Shown here: in pieces, positions 8,136-16,953 of the stretch | How the letters are laid out: each line of letters begins with the position of its first letter | Numbering within the stretch: position 1 is the first letter of the stretch | Assembly (NCBI RefSeq): GCF_000378465.1 | Contig: NZ_KB899913.1 | Coordinates: forward strand, 1-64,000 | Source: Elioraea tepidiphila DSM 17972 | Lineage (GTDB): Bacteria; Pseudomonadota; Alphaproteobacteria; Acetobacterales; Acetobacteraceae | DNA: 64,000 nucleotides | Direction: 5' to 3' | Program-made: the position numbers and the translations under genes | Notes under the pieces: model-generated | What the model was told of the DNA's origin: nothing | The model's database searches: none | The model's input: only the letters and a program-made list of their open reading frames with translations

Positions 8136-8960
8136 TCAGCGCGCCGCGCCGGCGCGGTTCTCGAACACCACGAACCAGGCGGGCATCTCCGGCACCCCGG
8201 GCGGTGCGCTCTCGAACAGCCGGCCCGCCGGATCGGCCGGCAGCAGGCTCATGCGCACGGCATCGCCGAGATTGCCCCCGATCGCCTCGACGACGCCCTC
8301 GCGCCGACCCGCGACGATGTCGCAATGCATCGGCACGGCACGACCCTGCTCGGCGGATCGGTCGGCGGGCCCGATATAGCGCCCGCGCGCCTCCGCCCGG
8401 GTGGCGCAGAGGATGTCGCCCGGTGCGGGCGCGTAGGCGTCAGGCGGCCAGGGCAGGAACGCCGCCCGCCCAGGCCAACGCGCCGCACGCGCCAGCAAGT
8501 GGTCAACCACGATCCAATGCGCCGGCGCGGACGGCACATCGACCGCATCGTAGCCGGCGGCGCGCAGCGCGTAGGACAGGAAGGCAGCACTCCAGGGCAC
8601 CTCCGCCCAGAGCAGCGGCGCGTTGGGCGGATCGGTCACGGCCACCCGAAGCCCCGCGCGGTTGCGCGCGATCGTCGCCTCGCTGCCTGGCACCGCCGAC
8701 CAGTAGGCGACCAGCGCCGGAAACGCCTCCACCATGTCCTCGGACCGTCCCCCGGCGGCAGGGGCACCCGTCACGCTGCCGGTATGGTCGGTGAACTGCC
8801 GCCCCCACTCCTCCCACTCGGCGAGCACAATGCGCACCAACCGGTCGCGCGCACTCGCGGGATACGGCACGGGCTCCTCCTCCACCGGCACCACTGCGCA
8901 GCCGGCGAGCAGCAGGGTCAGGCTTGCGGCGGCCAGGAACGCCCTCACATGGTTTCGCAT
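8136..8960 (-). CDS. DUF2272 lipoprotein
   Basis: A 274-residue protein starts at ATG 8960 with a GAAGGGA ribosome site. It has a lipoprotein signal (hydrophobic stretch then LLAGC), so it should be lipid-anchored and periplasmic or outer-membrane facing. The mature part follows the DUF2272 pattern: an N-terminal helix (RLVRIVLAEWEEWG), WSAAFLSYALRAAG, APGDILCATR and HCDIVAGR. The cysteine and histidine in these blocks resemble a CHAP/NlpC-like amidase layout, an inference only. Longer in-frame starts lie upstream but lack the signal peptide at the N-terminus. Confidence 0.8.
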   Translation of the reverse strand: MRNHVRAFLAAASLTLLLAGCAVVPVEEEPVPYPASARDRLVRIVLAEWEEWGRQFTDHTGSVTGAPAAGGRSEDMVEAFPALVAYWSAVPGSEATIARNRAGLRVAVTDPPNAPLLWAEVPWSAAFLSYALRAAGYDAVDVPSAPAHWIVVDHLLARAARWPGRAAFLPWPPDAYAPAPGDILCATRAEARGRYIGPADRSAEQGRAVPMHCDIVAGRREGVVEAIGGNLGDAVRMSLLPADPAGRLFESAPPGVPEMPAWFVVFENRAGAAR

Positions 8961-9510
8961 GCAGATCCCTTCACGCGGCGCGGCCGCGGTGCTGCTGGCG
9001 TTCGCCGCCTGCGCAGCCGAGCCAGCCGCGCCAGCCCCGCCCCCCGCGGATGGGGCGAGGCTCGACCACCCGCTGCAGGCCGCCATCATGGCCCTGCATC
9101 ACAGCACGCGGCGCCCCGATCGGCTTGCCGGCGATGCGGCCGAGGCCGCGCTGGTCGTCGCCCGGCTGGAATACATCACCACCGCCCTGCGCGAACCACA
9201 GTACGGCGCGATCGAGCCGGTGACGGTGCCGAGGCTGGAGCAGGCACGGGCGGCGCTGCGCGCGGCGCTCGGCATTCCGGCGACTCTGCCCGGCGCCACC
9301 GTCTCCGCCGCCTTCGCGGAGGCCGCGCGCCGGATGGCTGCGGGCGACCGGACCGGCGCGGCCGAGGCGCTCGCACCGGTCACGGGCGGCCGGCCACCCG
9401 CCGCCATGCTGGCCGGGCTCGACCAGCTCGTGCCGCCGCCGATCGTTGCGGATGCCGTCGCCAGCGCCGAACACGCCTGGCATGTCCGCCTGTCGCCGAC
9501 CGAGGAGTAA
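8959..9510 (+). CDS. Hypothetical lipoprotein, paralogue of the next gene
   Basis: The frame starts at ATG 8959 and encodes 183 residues with a lipoprotein signal ending FAAC. No clear ribosome site is seen, and the start codon overlaps the start codon of the opposite-strand lipoprotein. The mature region is helical and Ala-rich. It has an EYITTAL segment, RAALRAALGIP, and AARRMAAGDRTGAAEAL followed by LAGLDQLVPPP. These blocks align in order with the next gene, so the two are tandem duplicates. The family is unknown to me; the position suggests a small exported structural or cell-envelope role. Confidence 0.65.
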   Translation: MQIPSRGAAAVLLAFAACAAEPAAPAPPPADGARLDHPLQAAIMALHHSTRRPDRLAGDAAEAALVVARLEYITTALREPQYGAIEPVTVPRLEQARAALRAALGIPATLPGATVSAAFAEAARRMAAGDRTGAAEALAPVTGGRPPAAMLAGLDQLVPPPIVADAVASAEHAWHVRLSPTEE

Positions 9511-9586
9511 CGGCCAAAATTTCGCGCGAATGTGGCTTGAGTATCTCCCGATCGTCTCCAGGCTTGGTGTCGAGAGGAGAACCGTC

Positions 9587-10183
9587 ATGGCCCGTCCCAA
9601 CCGGATCGCGAGCGCCCTTGCCGTTCTCGGCCTTGCCGCCTGCACGCAAGTGCCGGGCACGCCGCCCGAGCGCGGCATCGGCATCCTGCCGCCCTCGATC
9701 AGCTCGGAGATGGGCGTCTCGTTCGGCTCCAACCCGGTCTACACGGCGATCTATTCGGCGTCCTCGTACTATGCCGATGCGCCGGGACGGCTCGGCGGCA
9801 ACCCCGCGCTCGCGGCGCAGGTGGCGGCGCAGCACGAATACGCCGCCGCGGAGCTGAAGGAGCTCCGCTTCGTCGGCCTCTCGCCGCTGACGACGATCAG
9901 CATGGACTGGGGACGCGACGAGCTGCGCGACGTGCTCGGCGTGCGGCGCGACGCGCCCACGCGCCCGGTGGTCGAGGGGTTCGTCCGCGCCGCCCGGGCC
10001 TTGCGCGAGGGAGACCGCCCGGCCGCGGAGGCGGCGCTCACCGGCCCGGTGTTCGAACGGCCGGCGCCGACCATCCTGGCGACGCTCGCGCAGATGCCGC
10101 CCGTGCCGAAGGCCCGCCTCGGTGCGGCGGCGGCCGAGGCCGATCTGAACCGGCCGAGCAACGGCATCCGGATCGTGCCGTAG
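9587..10183 (+). CDS. Hypothetical lipoprotein, paralogue of the previous gene
   Basis: A 198-residue protein starts at ATG 9587 with GAGAGGAGA upstream. The N-terminal signal ends LAAC, a lipobox. The mature part has RLGGNPALAAQVAAQHEYAA, then RDELRDVLGV, then AARALREGDRPAAEAAL and LATLAQMPPVP. These align with the preceding gene at the same spacing. The family is unknown to me. The 76-base gap between the two genes shows no strong terminator, so they may be cotranscribed. It converges with the SH3 gene 10 bases downstream. Confidence 0.75.
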   Translation: MARPNRIASALAVLGLAACTQVPGTPPERGIGILPPSISSEMGVSFGSNPVYTAIYSASSYYADAPGRLGGNPALAAQVAAQHEYAAAELKELRFVGLSPLTTISMDWGRDELRDVLGVRRDAPTRPVVEGFVRAARALREGDRPAAEAALTGPVFERPAPTILATLAQMPPVPKARLGAAAAEADLNRPSNGIRIVP

Positions 10184-10193
10184 CGGTGTTCCA

Positions 10194-10760
10194 TCACCGC
10201 ACCTCCTCGCCGGGATAGACGCCCCACATCGCCTCACGGCGCAGGAAGCCGCGCGCGCCGCCGACCGCGACCTCGCACCAGGCACTGGCCGCCTCGCAGC
10301 GGCGGATCGTGCCGATCACCCCCGGGGCGAGCTGCGCGACCGCGGCGGCCGCATCGTCGGGGCTGCGGCGGAGCGTCTGCGCGCCACCGCGCACGAGGAA
10401 GGTGCGCCGCGGCGCGAGGCGTGCCTGCTGCACCCAGCCCTCGACGCCGTCCATGTCGCGGATGCGCCGCCAGGTGTCGAACTCGCGAACGATCTCGACC
10501 GGCAATCCGGCGCGGGTATAGGTCCACTCGACCGGGAAGCGGGTGCCCGGGCCCGCACGCAGGTTGATCTCGCTGGCGCGCAGGCTGGCGAAGCGCGGCA
10601 AGGGCCGGCCGGTCACCGAGCCCGGCGTCTGCGCCGGCGGTTCGGCCATCGGCGCGGGGGGGGGCCGCTCCGGCATCGCCGGCGGCACCGGCAGGGTGCG
10701 CGTCTCCGCCGCCGCGACCACTGGAAGCAGCAGCGCGAGCACCAGGACCATCCGAGGCAT
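10194..10760 (-). CDS. SH3-domain (SH3b-type) exported protein
   Basis: A 188-residue protein starts at ATG 10760 with a signal peptide (about residues 1-18, ending AAAE) and a proline-rich linker. Two bacterial SH3-like repeats follow. The first begins SEINLRAGPGTRFPVEW and ends GVEGWVQQA. The second includes LAPGVIGTIRRCEAASAWCEVAVGGARGFL. Two cysteines in the second repeat (RRCEAASAWC) could form a disulfide in the periplasm. Such domains bind peptidoglycan or partner proteins. It lies 32 bases downstream of the DsrE-like gene, probably in the same transcript. Confidence 0.85.
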   Translation of the reverse strand: MPRMVLVLALLLPVVAAAETRTLPVPPAMPERPPPAPMAEPPAQTPGSVTGRPLPRFASLRASEINLRAGPGTRFPVEWTYTRAGLPVEIVREFDTWRRIRDMDGVEGWVQQARLAPRRTFLVRGGAQTLRRSPDDAAAAVAQLAPGVIGTIRRCEAASAWCEVAVGGARGFLRREAMWGVYPGEEVR

Positions 10761-10792
10761 CGCCCCGATGTGCCAAGCGTCGCCGCGCCGTG

Positions 10793-11260
10793 TCAAAGGG
10801 TGATGATCTGCCCGGCCTCGGTCTCTGCCAGGAATGTGACCACGCCGGCGACCTCGCCGTTCAGCGTCGCGTCGAGCTGCTCGGGCCTGAGCCCCTCCGC
10901 CTTCAGCCCCGCATCGCAGACGATCAGCCGCACGCCGAGCTCGGCCGCGGAGGCGAGCAGCTCGGCGAAGCCGGCGACCCCCTGCTCGCGCAGCTTGGCA
11001 TCGCGCGCGAGGGCGCCGCGCGCGGAGCCGAGCCCGTGCGCCTCGAGCGCGGCCCAGCCCGGCGTGCCGTCGGCAGCGGGGCCGAGAAAGGCCCGGCAGC
11101 CGCCATTGGTGGCGAACAGCGTCACCGGCCGGCCGACCGCGGCAGCGGCCGTGGCGACGACCAGCGCGTAGTGCGCGCGCTCGAAGGTGCCGGAGATCAG
11201 CAGCACGCCGAGCGGCGCCGGCGGCGGCGGGTGGATCGGCGGTGGGTCGAAGATGCTCAT
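10793..11260 (-). CDS. DsrE/DsrF-like small sulfur-relay family protein
   Basis: The 155-residue product has a DsrE-type alpha/beta fold. It shows LGVLLISGTFERAHYALVVATAAAAVG, then PVTLFATNGG, and a single cysteine in LIVCDAG where the family carries its active thiol. The start at 11260 lies three bases after the MoeB-like stop; an ATG at 11275 is an alternative. Linkage to a MoeB-type activating enzyme fits sulfur transfer, but the partner thiocarboxylate protein is not visible here. Function is inferred from fold and neighbour. Confidence 0.72.
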   Translation of the reverse strand: MSIFDPPPIHPPPPAPLGVLLISGTFERAHYALVVATAAAAVGRPVTLFATNGGCRAFLGPAADGTPGWAALEAHGLGSARGALARDAKLREQGVAGFAELLASAAELGVRLIVCDAGLKAEGLRPEQLDATLNGEVAGVVTFLAETEAGQIITL

Positions 11261-11262
11261 GC

Positions 11263-12081
11263 TCAGAGAGCGCATGCCTGTGCTTGCGGGGGTAAGTGGT
11301 GGGAGAGGTCGCGGATGGTCGCACGGTCGCCGCACAGCGCACAGGCGGGGTCGCGCTTCAGCCGCACGGTGCGGAAGGTCGCCGAGAGCGCATCCCAGAG
11401 GATCAGCCGCCCCGACAGCCCCTCGCCCACCCCCGCGATCTCCTTGAGCGTCTCGGTGGCCTGCAGCGCGCCCAGCACGCCGGTGACCGCGCCGAACACC
11501 CCGGCCTCGGCGCAGGTCGGCACCAGGCCGTCAGGCGGGGGTTCGGGATGCAGGCAGCGGTAGCAGGGATGCGGCGGACCGAGATGGCTCTTGAAGGTTG
11601 ACACCTGTCCCTCGAAGCGCAGCACCGCCGCCGAGACGAGCGTGCGCCCGGCGAGGTGGCAGGCATCGGCGACCAGGAAGCGGGTGGCGAAATTGTCGGA
11701 GCCGTCGCAGACAAGATCGTAACGGCGTACCAGATCGAGCGCCTTGGCCGGCGTCAGGCGCGCGCAATGCGTCTCGATCACGACGTCCGGGTTGAGCGCG
11801 CGCGCCGCCTGCGCCGCACTCTCGACCTTGGGTACGCCGAGCCGGTCGGTGGTGTGCGCGATTTGGCGCTGGAGGTTGGAGAGATCGACCACGTCGTCGT
11901 CGATCAGCCCGATCGTTCCGATGCCGGCGGCGGCGAGATAGAGCAGCACGGGCGAGCCCAGCCCGCCCGCACCGATGATCAGCACGCGCGCCGCAAGCAG
12001 CTTCGCTTGCCCCGTGCCGCCGATCTCGGGCAGCAGGATGTGGCGCGCATAGCGCTGGATCTGATCTTCGCGGAAATCCAT
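11263..12081 (-). CDS. moeB: MoeB/ThiF-family ubiquitin-like protein activating enzyme
   Basis: MoeB adenylates the C-terminus of small sulfur carriers such as MoaD. The 272-residue protein has RYARHILLPEIGGTGQAKL, the nucleotide loop VLIIGAGGLGSPVLLYLAAAG, and the catalytic aspartate in CDGSDNFATR. The zinc-binding cysteine pairs are CYRC and CALC, with PTCAEAG between them. No rhodanese domain is fused. ThiF paralogues have the same architecture, so the carrier could be MoaD, ThiS or another. It heads a unit with the DsrE-like gene. Confidence 0.88.
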   Translation of the reverse strand: MDFREDQIQRYARHILLPEIGGTGQAKLLAARVLIIGAGGLGSPVLLYLAAAGIGTIGLIDDDVVDLSNLQRQIAHTTDRLGVPKVESAAQAARALNPDVVIETHCARLTPAKALDLVRRYDLVCDGSDNFATRFLVADACHLAGRTLVSAAVLRFEGQVSTFKSHLGPPHPCYRCLHPEPPPDGLVPTCAEAGVFGAVTGVLGALQATETLKEIAGVGEGLSGRLILWDALSATFRTVRLKRDPACALCGDRATIRDLSHHLPPQAQACAL

Positions 12082-12132
12082 GGCGTGATACAGATGGGGA
12101 GGCGGACGGCCGTTCTCGACCCCTCGGCGCGC

Positions 12133-12663
12133 TCAGTCGATCCGTTTCAGCCCGGCGGCGAAGCGGCGGGCATTGGCGACGTAGTGCTCCGCCGACTTGC
12201 GCAGCCGCGCCGCCGCCTCGGGATCGAGGGTGCGGGCAGCCTTGGCCGGGCTGCCGAGGATCAGCGTGTTCGGCGGGAACTCCTTGCCCTCCGTGACGAG
12301 AGCGTTTGCCCCGACGAGACAGCCCGGGCCGATCCTCGCGCCGTTCAGCACCGTCGCACCCATGCCGATCAGCGCGCCGTCGCCGACCGTGCAGCCGTGC
12401 AGGATGGCGTGATGCCCGACCGTCACCTCCTCGCCGACGGTGCAGGGGAAACCCGGATCGGCGTGCAGCATCGCGCCTTCCTGGATGTTGGAGCGCGCGC
12501 CGATCATGATCGGCTCGTTGTCGCCGCGCAGCACCGCGCCGAACCAGATGTTGACGTCCTCGTGCAGGATCACCTCGCCGATCACATGCGCATCGGGGGC
12601 GATCCAGAATCGGCCCGCTGCGGGCAGGCGCGGCACGAGATCGTTCAGGGCATAGATCGGCAT
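12133..12663 (-). CDS. Gamma-carbonic anhydrase-like left-handed beta-helix protein
   Basis: The 176-residue protein has the hexapeptide repeats of the gamma-carbonic anhydrase/PaaY family, for example VNIWFGAVLRGDN and SNIQEGAMLHADPG. Candidate zinc histidines are in LHADPG and in GHHAILHG, the usual H-x4-H spacing. A start at ATG 12663 with GGGAGAAC upstream is chosen over 12684. Members bind metal as trimers, and many have no measurable anhydrase activity. It lies 21 bases downstream of dut and is probably in the coaBC-dut transcript. Confidence 0.85.
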   Translation of the reverse strand: MPIYALNDLVPRLPAAGRFWIAPDAHVIGEVILHEDVNIWFGAVLRGDNEPIMIGARSNIQEGAMLHADPGFPCTVGEEVTVGHHAILHGCTVGDGALIGMGATVLNGARIGPGCLVGANALVTEGKEFPPNTLILGSPAKAARTLDPEAAARLRKSAEHYVANARRFAAGLKRID

Positions 12664-12684
12664 CGTGTTCTCCCGTTTCGACAC

Positions 12685-13131
12685 TCAGGCGCCGGTGCTG
12701 CCGAACCCGCCCGATCCGCGCGCGGTATCATCCAGGGTCTCGCATTCGTGCCAGATGGCGACCTCGTGGCGGGCGATCACCATCTGCGCGATGCGCATGC
12801 CTCGCTCGACGGTGAACGGCGCCTCACCGGCGTTGAGAAGGATCACGCCGACCTCGCCGCGATAATCGGCATCGATCGTGCCGACCCCGTTCGCCATGCA
12901 GATGCCGTGCCTCAGCGCGAGGCCGGAGCGCGCCCGCACCTGTGCCTCGTAGCCGGGCGGCAGCGCGATCGCGATCCCGGTCGGGATCAGCGCGCGCGCG
13001 CCGGGCAGGAGTGTGACCGGCGCGGTGACGGCGGCGAGCAGATCCATGCCCGCCGCATGCGCGGTGGCGTAGGCTGGCAGGCCCAGGTCAGCGCCGTGCG
13101 GCAAGCGCGTGACCGCGACGCGCACCGTCAT
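12685..13131 (-). CDS. dut: dUTP diphosphatase
   Basis: Dut hydrolyses dUTP to dUMP, keeping uracil out of DNA and supplying dTMP synthesis. All trimeric dUTPase motifs are present in 148 residues: AGMDLLAA (1), [12 protein letters not shown] (2), [13 protein letters not shown] (3), RGMRIAQMV (4) and [10 protein letters not shown] (5). Its ATG overlaps the coaBC stop codon by four bases (ATGA), so the two are translationally coupled. This coaBC-dut order is common in alphaproteobacteria. Confidence 0.96.
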   Translation of the reverse strand: MTVRVAVTRLPHGADLGLPAYATAHAAGMDLLAAVTAPVTLLPGARALIPTGIAIALPPGYEAQVRARSGLALRHGICMANGVGTIDADYRGEVGVILLNAGEAPFTVERGMRIAQMVIARHEVAIWHECETLDDTARGSGGFGSTGA

Positions 13132-14312
13132 GTGAACACCGACGCAATGCGCGCAGCCAGCCTGCGCGCGACCTCGTCCTTGCTCATCCGCGGCCAGTCC
13201 TCCACGCCCTCGGCGGTGACGATGTGCACCGCGTTCTCCGCCCCGCCCATCACGTCGCCGGAAACGTCGTTGGCGACGATCCAGTCACAGCCCTTGCGCG
13301 CGCGCTTCGCCTGCGCGTGCGCGATCACGTCGTTGGTCTCAGCCGCGAAGCCGACCACGAGTGCGGGCCGGTGCGAACCGTGCCGGGCGATCGTCGCGAG
13401 GATGTCGGGGTTCTCCGCCAGCGCGAGCGGCGGCGGCGCCTCGCCAGGCACCTTCTTGATCTTCTGCCCCTGATCCGTCGCGGGCCGCCAATCGGCGACC
13501 GCCGCCGCGCAGACGGCGATATCAGCGGGAAGTGACGCTTCGCAGGCGGCGAGCATGTCGCGCGCGCTCTCGACGCGGCGGACGGTGACGCCGGGCGGGT
13601 CGGGAATCTGGACCGGCCCGGAGACAAGGGTGACGCGCGCACCGAGAGCGGCGAGGGCTGCGGCGACGGCGTGACCCTGGCGGCCGGAGGACCGGTTGGC
13701 GATGTAGCGCACCGGGTCGATCGCCTCGTGCGTGGGTCCGGAGGTGACGAGGGCATGACGGCCGGTCAGCGGACCGGGGGCCAGGGCGGCGCGGATCGCA
13801 GCCAGCAGGTCGGGCGGCTCGACGAGGCGGCCGGGACCCGACTCCGGCTCAGCCATCTCGCCTTCGGCGGGACCGACGATGGTGACGCCGCGGGCGCGCA
13901 GCGTGGCGATGTGGCCCTGCGTCGCGGGATGGGTCCACATGGTGGGGTTCATTGCCGGGGCGAGCAGGATCGGCCGCCTGGTCGCGAGCAGCACCGTCGA
14001 GGCAAGATCGTCGGCCAGCCCGAGCGCCATCTTGGCGATCAGATCGGCGGAGGCCGGTGCGACGACGATCAGGTCGTGTTCCCGCGCGAGGCGGATGTGT
14101 CCGGCATGGGTTTCGTCTTCGAGCGACCAGAGGTCGCCGAACACGCGTGCGCCAGTGATCGCGGCGAGCGCGTGCGGTGTGACGAAACGTGCGCCGGCGT
14201 CGGTGAGCAGGCCGGTGATGCGCATGCCGTCCTTGCGCGCAAGGCGCGCGAGTTCCAGCGCCTTGTAGGCGGCGACCGAGCCGGAAATGATGAGCAGCAG
14301 CGTACGGTTCAT
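13128..14312 (-). CDS. coaBC: Bifunctional phosphopantothenoylcysteine decarboxylase/synthetase
   Basis: CoaBC makes 4'-phosphopantetheine precursor from 4'-phosphopantothenate and cysteine in two steps of CoA synthesis. The 394-residue protein has an FMN-binding CoaC half with [12 protein letters not shown], the catalytic histidine in HIRLAREHD, and PAMNPTMW. The CoaB half has [22 protein letters not shown] and KIKK. At the decarboxylase flap, E. coli carries a cysteine in an ACGD-type segment. Here the region reads [12 protein letters not shown] with no cysteine, a variation I recall from other alphaproteobacteria. Confidence 0.95.
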   Translation of the reverse strand: MNRTLLLIISGSVAAYKALELARLARKDGMRITGLLTDAGARFVTPHALAAITGARVFGDLWSLEDETHAGHIRLAREHDLIVVAPASADLIAKMALGLADDLASTVLLATRRPILLAPAMNPTMWTHPATQGHIATLRARGVTIVGPAEGEMAEPESGPGRLVEPPDLLAAIRAALAPGPLTGRHALVTSGPTHEAIDPVRYIANRSSGRQGHAVAAALAALGARVTLVSGPVQIPDPPGVTVRRVESARDMLAACEASLPADIAVCAAAVADWRPATDQGQKIKKVPGEAPPPLALAENPDILATIARHGSHRPALVVGFAAETNDVIAHAQAKRARKGCDWIVANDVSGDVMGGAENAVHIVTAEGVEDWPRMSKDEVARRLAARIASVFT

Positions 14313-14355
14313 GGGATGGGGGGTGCGGGAGGGAGGGCGGGCATTCTGGTGCTCC

Positions 14356-14373
14356 GCTGGCCCGAGGGCCAGC
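14356..14373. repeat. Perfect inverted repeat between ubiE and coaBC
   Basis: GCTGGCCC and GGGCCAGC are perfect complements separated by two bases. The hairpin sits in the 83-base gap between ubiE and coaBC. No T-run follows on the minus strand, so a rho-independent terminator is not supported. It may be a processing or attenuation hairpin. Confidence 0.6.
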
Positions 14374-14395
14374 TACGCACGGCCTTTTCCCCCGC

Positions 14396-15139
14396 TCAAA
14401 GTTTCCAACCTGAGTGGATGGCGGCGATGCCGCCGGAGAGGTCGCGCCACGTGACGCGTTCGAGCTTTGCGGCCGTCATCCGGCTCGCGAGTTCCGGCTG
14501 CCGGGGAAACCGGCGGATGCTCTCGGCGAGGTAGCGGTAGGCCTCCTCGTCCTTGGCGACGGTACGGCCGAGGAACGGCAGCACCCTGAACGAGTACGCG
14601 TCATACACCGGTGCCAGTGCCGCGACGGTGACGCGCGAGAACTCCAGGCACAGGAACCGTCCGCCCGGCCTCAGCACGCGCTGCGCCTCACGCAGTACGG
14701 CGTCGATGTCGGTGCAGTTGCGCAGCCCGAAGGCGATGGTCACGGCATCGAAGTGGTCGTCCGGCAGCGGCAGGCGTTCGGCGTCGGCGCAGAGGAGCTC
14801 CATCCGCCCGATCAGTCCCCGCTCCACCGCGCGCTCCTCGGCGACGCGCAGCATGGCGGGGTTGATGTCGGACAGCACGGCGTGGCCGCAGCCGCGGTCG
14901 AGGGCGGCGAAGGTGATGTCGCCGGTGCCGCCGGCGAGGTCGAGCAGCCGCATCGACGGGCGCGGGCCGAGGGTGGTGACGAAGATGCGTTTCCAGACCC
15001 GATGGATGCCGAGGCTCATCAGGTCGTTCATCAGGTCGTAGCGGGGCGCGACCGACTCGAACACCTCGCGCACAAGGCCCTTCTTCGCCTCGGTGGGCAC
15101 GGTGCGGAAGCCGAAATGGGTGGTGGCGTTGTCGCTCAT
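14396..15139 (-). CDS. ubiE: Ubiquinone/menaquinone C-methyltransferase
   Basis: UbiE performs the C-methylation of the quinone ring in ubiquinone synthesis. The 247-residue product starts at ATG 15139. It shows the conserved opening [22 protein letters not shown] with [17 protein letters not shown], the SAM loop [11 protein letters not shown], the AFGLRNC motif, and the C-terminal [12 protein letters not shown] ending. The frame extends further upstream on the antisense of mutM, but the family N-terminus is clear. It is divergent from mutM. UbiB, which usually follows, is absent here. Confidence 0.95.
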   Translation of the reverse strand: MSDNATTHFGFRTVPTEAKKGLVREVFESVAPRYDLMNDLMSLGIHRVWKRIFVTTLGPRPSMRLLDLAGGTGDITFAALDRGCGHAVLSDINPAMLRVAEERAVERGLIGRMELLCADAERLPLPDDHFDAVTIAFGLRNCTDIDAVLREAQRVLRPGGRFLCLEFSRVTVAALAPVYDAYSFRVLPFLGRTVAKDEEAYRYLAESIRRFPRQPELASRMTAAKLERVTWRDLSGGIAAIHSGWKL

Positions 15140-15186
15140 CGGGGCGGAGATTAGCCTCCCCGGCCGATCAGCGCGAGGGAGCGGGC

Positions 15187-16029
15187 ATGCCGGAGCTGCC
15201 GGAGGTCGAGACGGTGATGCGCGGGCTGGCGGCGCGGCTGGTCGGCGAACGGATCGCGCGCGTCGCGGTGAACCGCGCGGATCTGCGTTGGCCCTTGCCG
15301 CCCGGGCTCGGCCAGGCGCTGGTCGGCAGGCGCGTGATCGGCTTCGCGCGTCGGGGCAAGTACATCCTGATGCGGATCGAGGGCGGGCGCACCCTGCTCT
15401 GGCATCTCGGCATGTCCGGGCGCGTGACCCTGACCGCACCCGGCGAGATGCCGCCCGAGACCCCGCACGAACACGTGGTGATCGAGACCGAGCGCGGCTG
15501 GCGTGTCGGATTTGTCGATCCGCGGCGGTTCGGCAGTCTCGATCTGATGGACACGGACAAGGAAGCGACGCATCCGCGACTTGCCGCGCTCGGGCCCGAG
15601 CCGCTGGACGAAGCATTCACGCCAGAGCTGTTGTCGGCCGCGCTGAAGGGACGACGCACGCCGATCAAGGCAGCGTTGATGGACCAGGGCACGGTCGCCG
15701 GGCTCGGCAACATCTATGTGTGCGAGGCGCTGTTCCGCGCCGGGATCTCGCCGAAGCGCTCGGCGTATACGGTGGCGGGAGCGCGCGCCGAACGGCTCGT
15801 GCCGGCGATCAAGGCGACGCTCGCGGAGGCGATCGCGGCCGGTGGATCGTCCTTGCGCGACTATCGGCAGGCGACCGGCGAGCTCGGCTATTTCCAGCAC
15901 GCGTGGAAGGTCTACGGCCGCGCCGGCGAGCCCTGCGAGCGCTGCCCCGGCCCGCCCGCGTGCAACGGGATCAAGGTGGAGGTGCAGGGTGCGCGCAGCA
16001 CCTTCTATTGCCCTCGCACCCAGCGTTGA
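15187..16029 (+). CDS. mutM: Formamidopyrimidine-DNA glycosylase
   Basis: MutM removes 8-oxoguanine and formamidopyrimidines and cleaves the abasic site. The mature N-terminus PELPEVET with proline 2 and glutamate 3 is intact. The catalytic lysine region (RRGKYI, K58) and the [20 protein letters not shown] helix-two-turn-helix are present. The C-terminal zinc finger is altered: C250 and C253 (CERC), an extra C259 (PPAC) and C275, but threonine 278 at the position of the fourth cysteine (YCPRTQR). Zinc binding may use C259 or be lost. It is 280 residues, normal length, followed by enoyl-CoA hydratase. Confidence 0.93.
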   Translation: MPELPEVETVMRGLAARLVGERIARVAVNRADLRWPLPPGLGQALVGRRVIGFARRGKYILMRIEGGRTLLWHLGMSGRVTLTAPGEMPPETPHEHVVIETERGWRVGFVDPRRFGSLDLMDTDKEATHPRLAALGPEPLDEAFTPELLSAALKGRRTPIKAALMDQGTVAGLGNIYVCEALFRAGISPKRSAYTVAGARAERLVPAIKATLAEAIAAGGSSLRDYRQATGELGYFQHAWKVYGRAGEPCERCPGPPACNGIKVEVQGARSTFYCPRTQR

Positions 16030-16069
16030 GTAGGGCTTGCCGCGACGCAGCATCCGCCGAGGAGGTTCC

Positions 16070-16846
16070 ATGGCCTACGAGATGATCCTGGTCGAGACGC
16101 GCGGCGCGGTGGGCCTGATCACGCTCAACCGGCCGAAGGCGCTGAACGCGCTGTGCGATCAGCTGATGGTAGAACTCGGCAGCGCGCTGCGCGCGTTCGA
16201 CGCGGATGAGGCAGTCGGCGCGATCGTGCTCACCGGCAGCGAGAAGGCGTTCGCCGCCGGCGCCGACATCAAGGAGATGAAGGACAAGGCCTTCATCGAC
16301 GTCGTGGCCGACGACTTCATCGGCAATCGCTGGGAGACGGTGCTGACGATCCGCAAGCCGGTGATCGCGGCGGTGGCGGGGTTCGCGCTCGGTGGCGGGT
16401 GCGAACTGGCGATGATGTGCGATTTCATCCTCGCCGCGGATACGGCGAAGTTCGGCCAACCGGAGATCAACCTCGGCGTGATTCCGGGCGCCGGCGGCAC
16501 GCAGCGCCTGACCCGCGCGGTGGGCAAGTCGAAGGCGATGGAGATGATTCTCACCGGCCGCATGATGGACGCCGAGGAGGCCGAACGCGCGGGACTTGTC
16601 TCGCGGATCGTGCCGGCCACCGCGCTGGTGGAGGAGGCGGTGAAGGTCGCGGAGCGGATCGCCGGGCTGTCGCGCCCTGCGGTGGCGATGGCGAAGGATG
16701 CCGTCAACCGCGCGTTCGAGACCACACTCTCCGAAGGTGTGCGGTTCGAACGTCGCCTGTTCCAGTCCTGCTTCGCGCTCGCCGACCAGAAGGAGGGCAT
16801 GACGGCCTTCGCCGAGAAGCGAAAGGCCGTTTTCTCCCATCGCTGA
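16070..16846 (+). CDS. Enoyl-CoA hydratase (crotonase family)
   Basis: The 258-residue enzyme hydrates trans-2-enoyl-CoA to 3-hydroxyacyl-CoA in fatty acid beta-oxidation. It resembles the mitochondrial short-chain type closely. Diagnostic blocks are AAGADIKEM (oxyanion hole), [13 protein letters not shown] with the first catalytic glutamate, [20 protein letters not shown] with the second, and [28 protein letters not shown] ribosome site lies at 16058-16064. This gene between mutM and rpsT next to dnaA is a familiar alphaproteobacterial order. Confidence 0.93.
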   Translation: MAYEMILVETRGAVGLITLNRPKALNALCDQLMVELGSALRAFDADEAVGAIVLTGSEKAFAAGADIKEMKDKAFIDVVADDFIGNRWETVLTIRKPVIAAVAGFALGGGCELAMMCDFILAADTAKFGQPEINLGVIPGAGGTQRLTRAVGKSKAMEMILTGRMMDAEEAERAGLVSRIVPATALVEEAVKVAERIAGLSRPAVAMAKDAVNRAFETTLSEGVRFERRLFQSCFALADQKEGMTAFAEKRKAVFSHR

Positions 16847-16864
16847 GCGGGCTTGCCCCTCGCC

Positions 16865-16893
16865 TTGACGGGTCCGGGATGGGCGTGTAGGAA
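16865..16893 (+). promoter_or_regulatory. Candidate promoter of rpsT
   Basis: TTGACG (16865-16870), a 17-base spacer and TAGGAA (16888-16893) lie 60 bases before the rpsT start. The -35 matches the CTTGAC form frequent in alphaproteobacterial promoters and the -10 is partial. The position downstream of the hydratase stop makes a separate rpsT promoter plausible. Confidence 0.42.
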
Positions 16894-16953
16894 CCCGCGC
16901 TTCCGTCGCGGGCGAGGCCTGCGGCGGCATTCCCTTTTGCGGACGGACGACCC

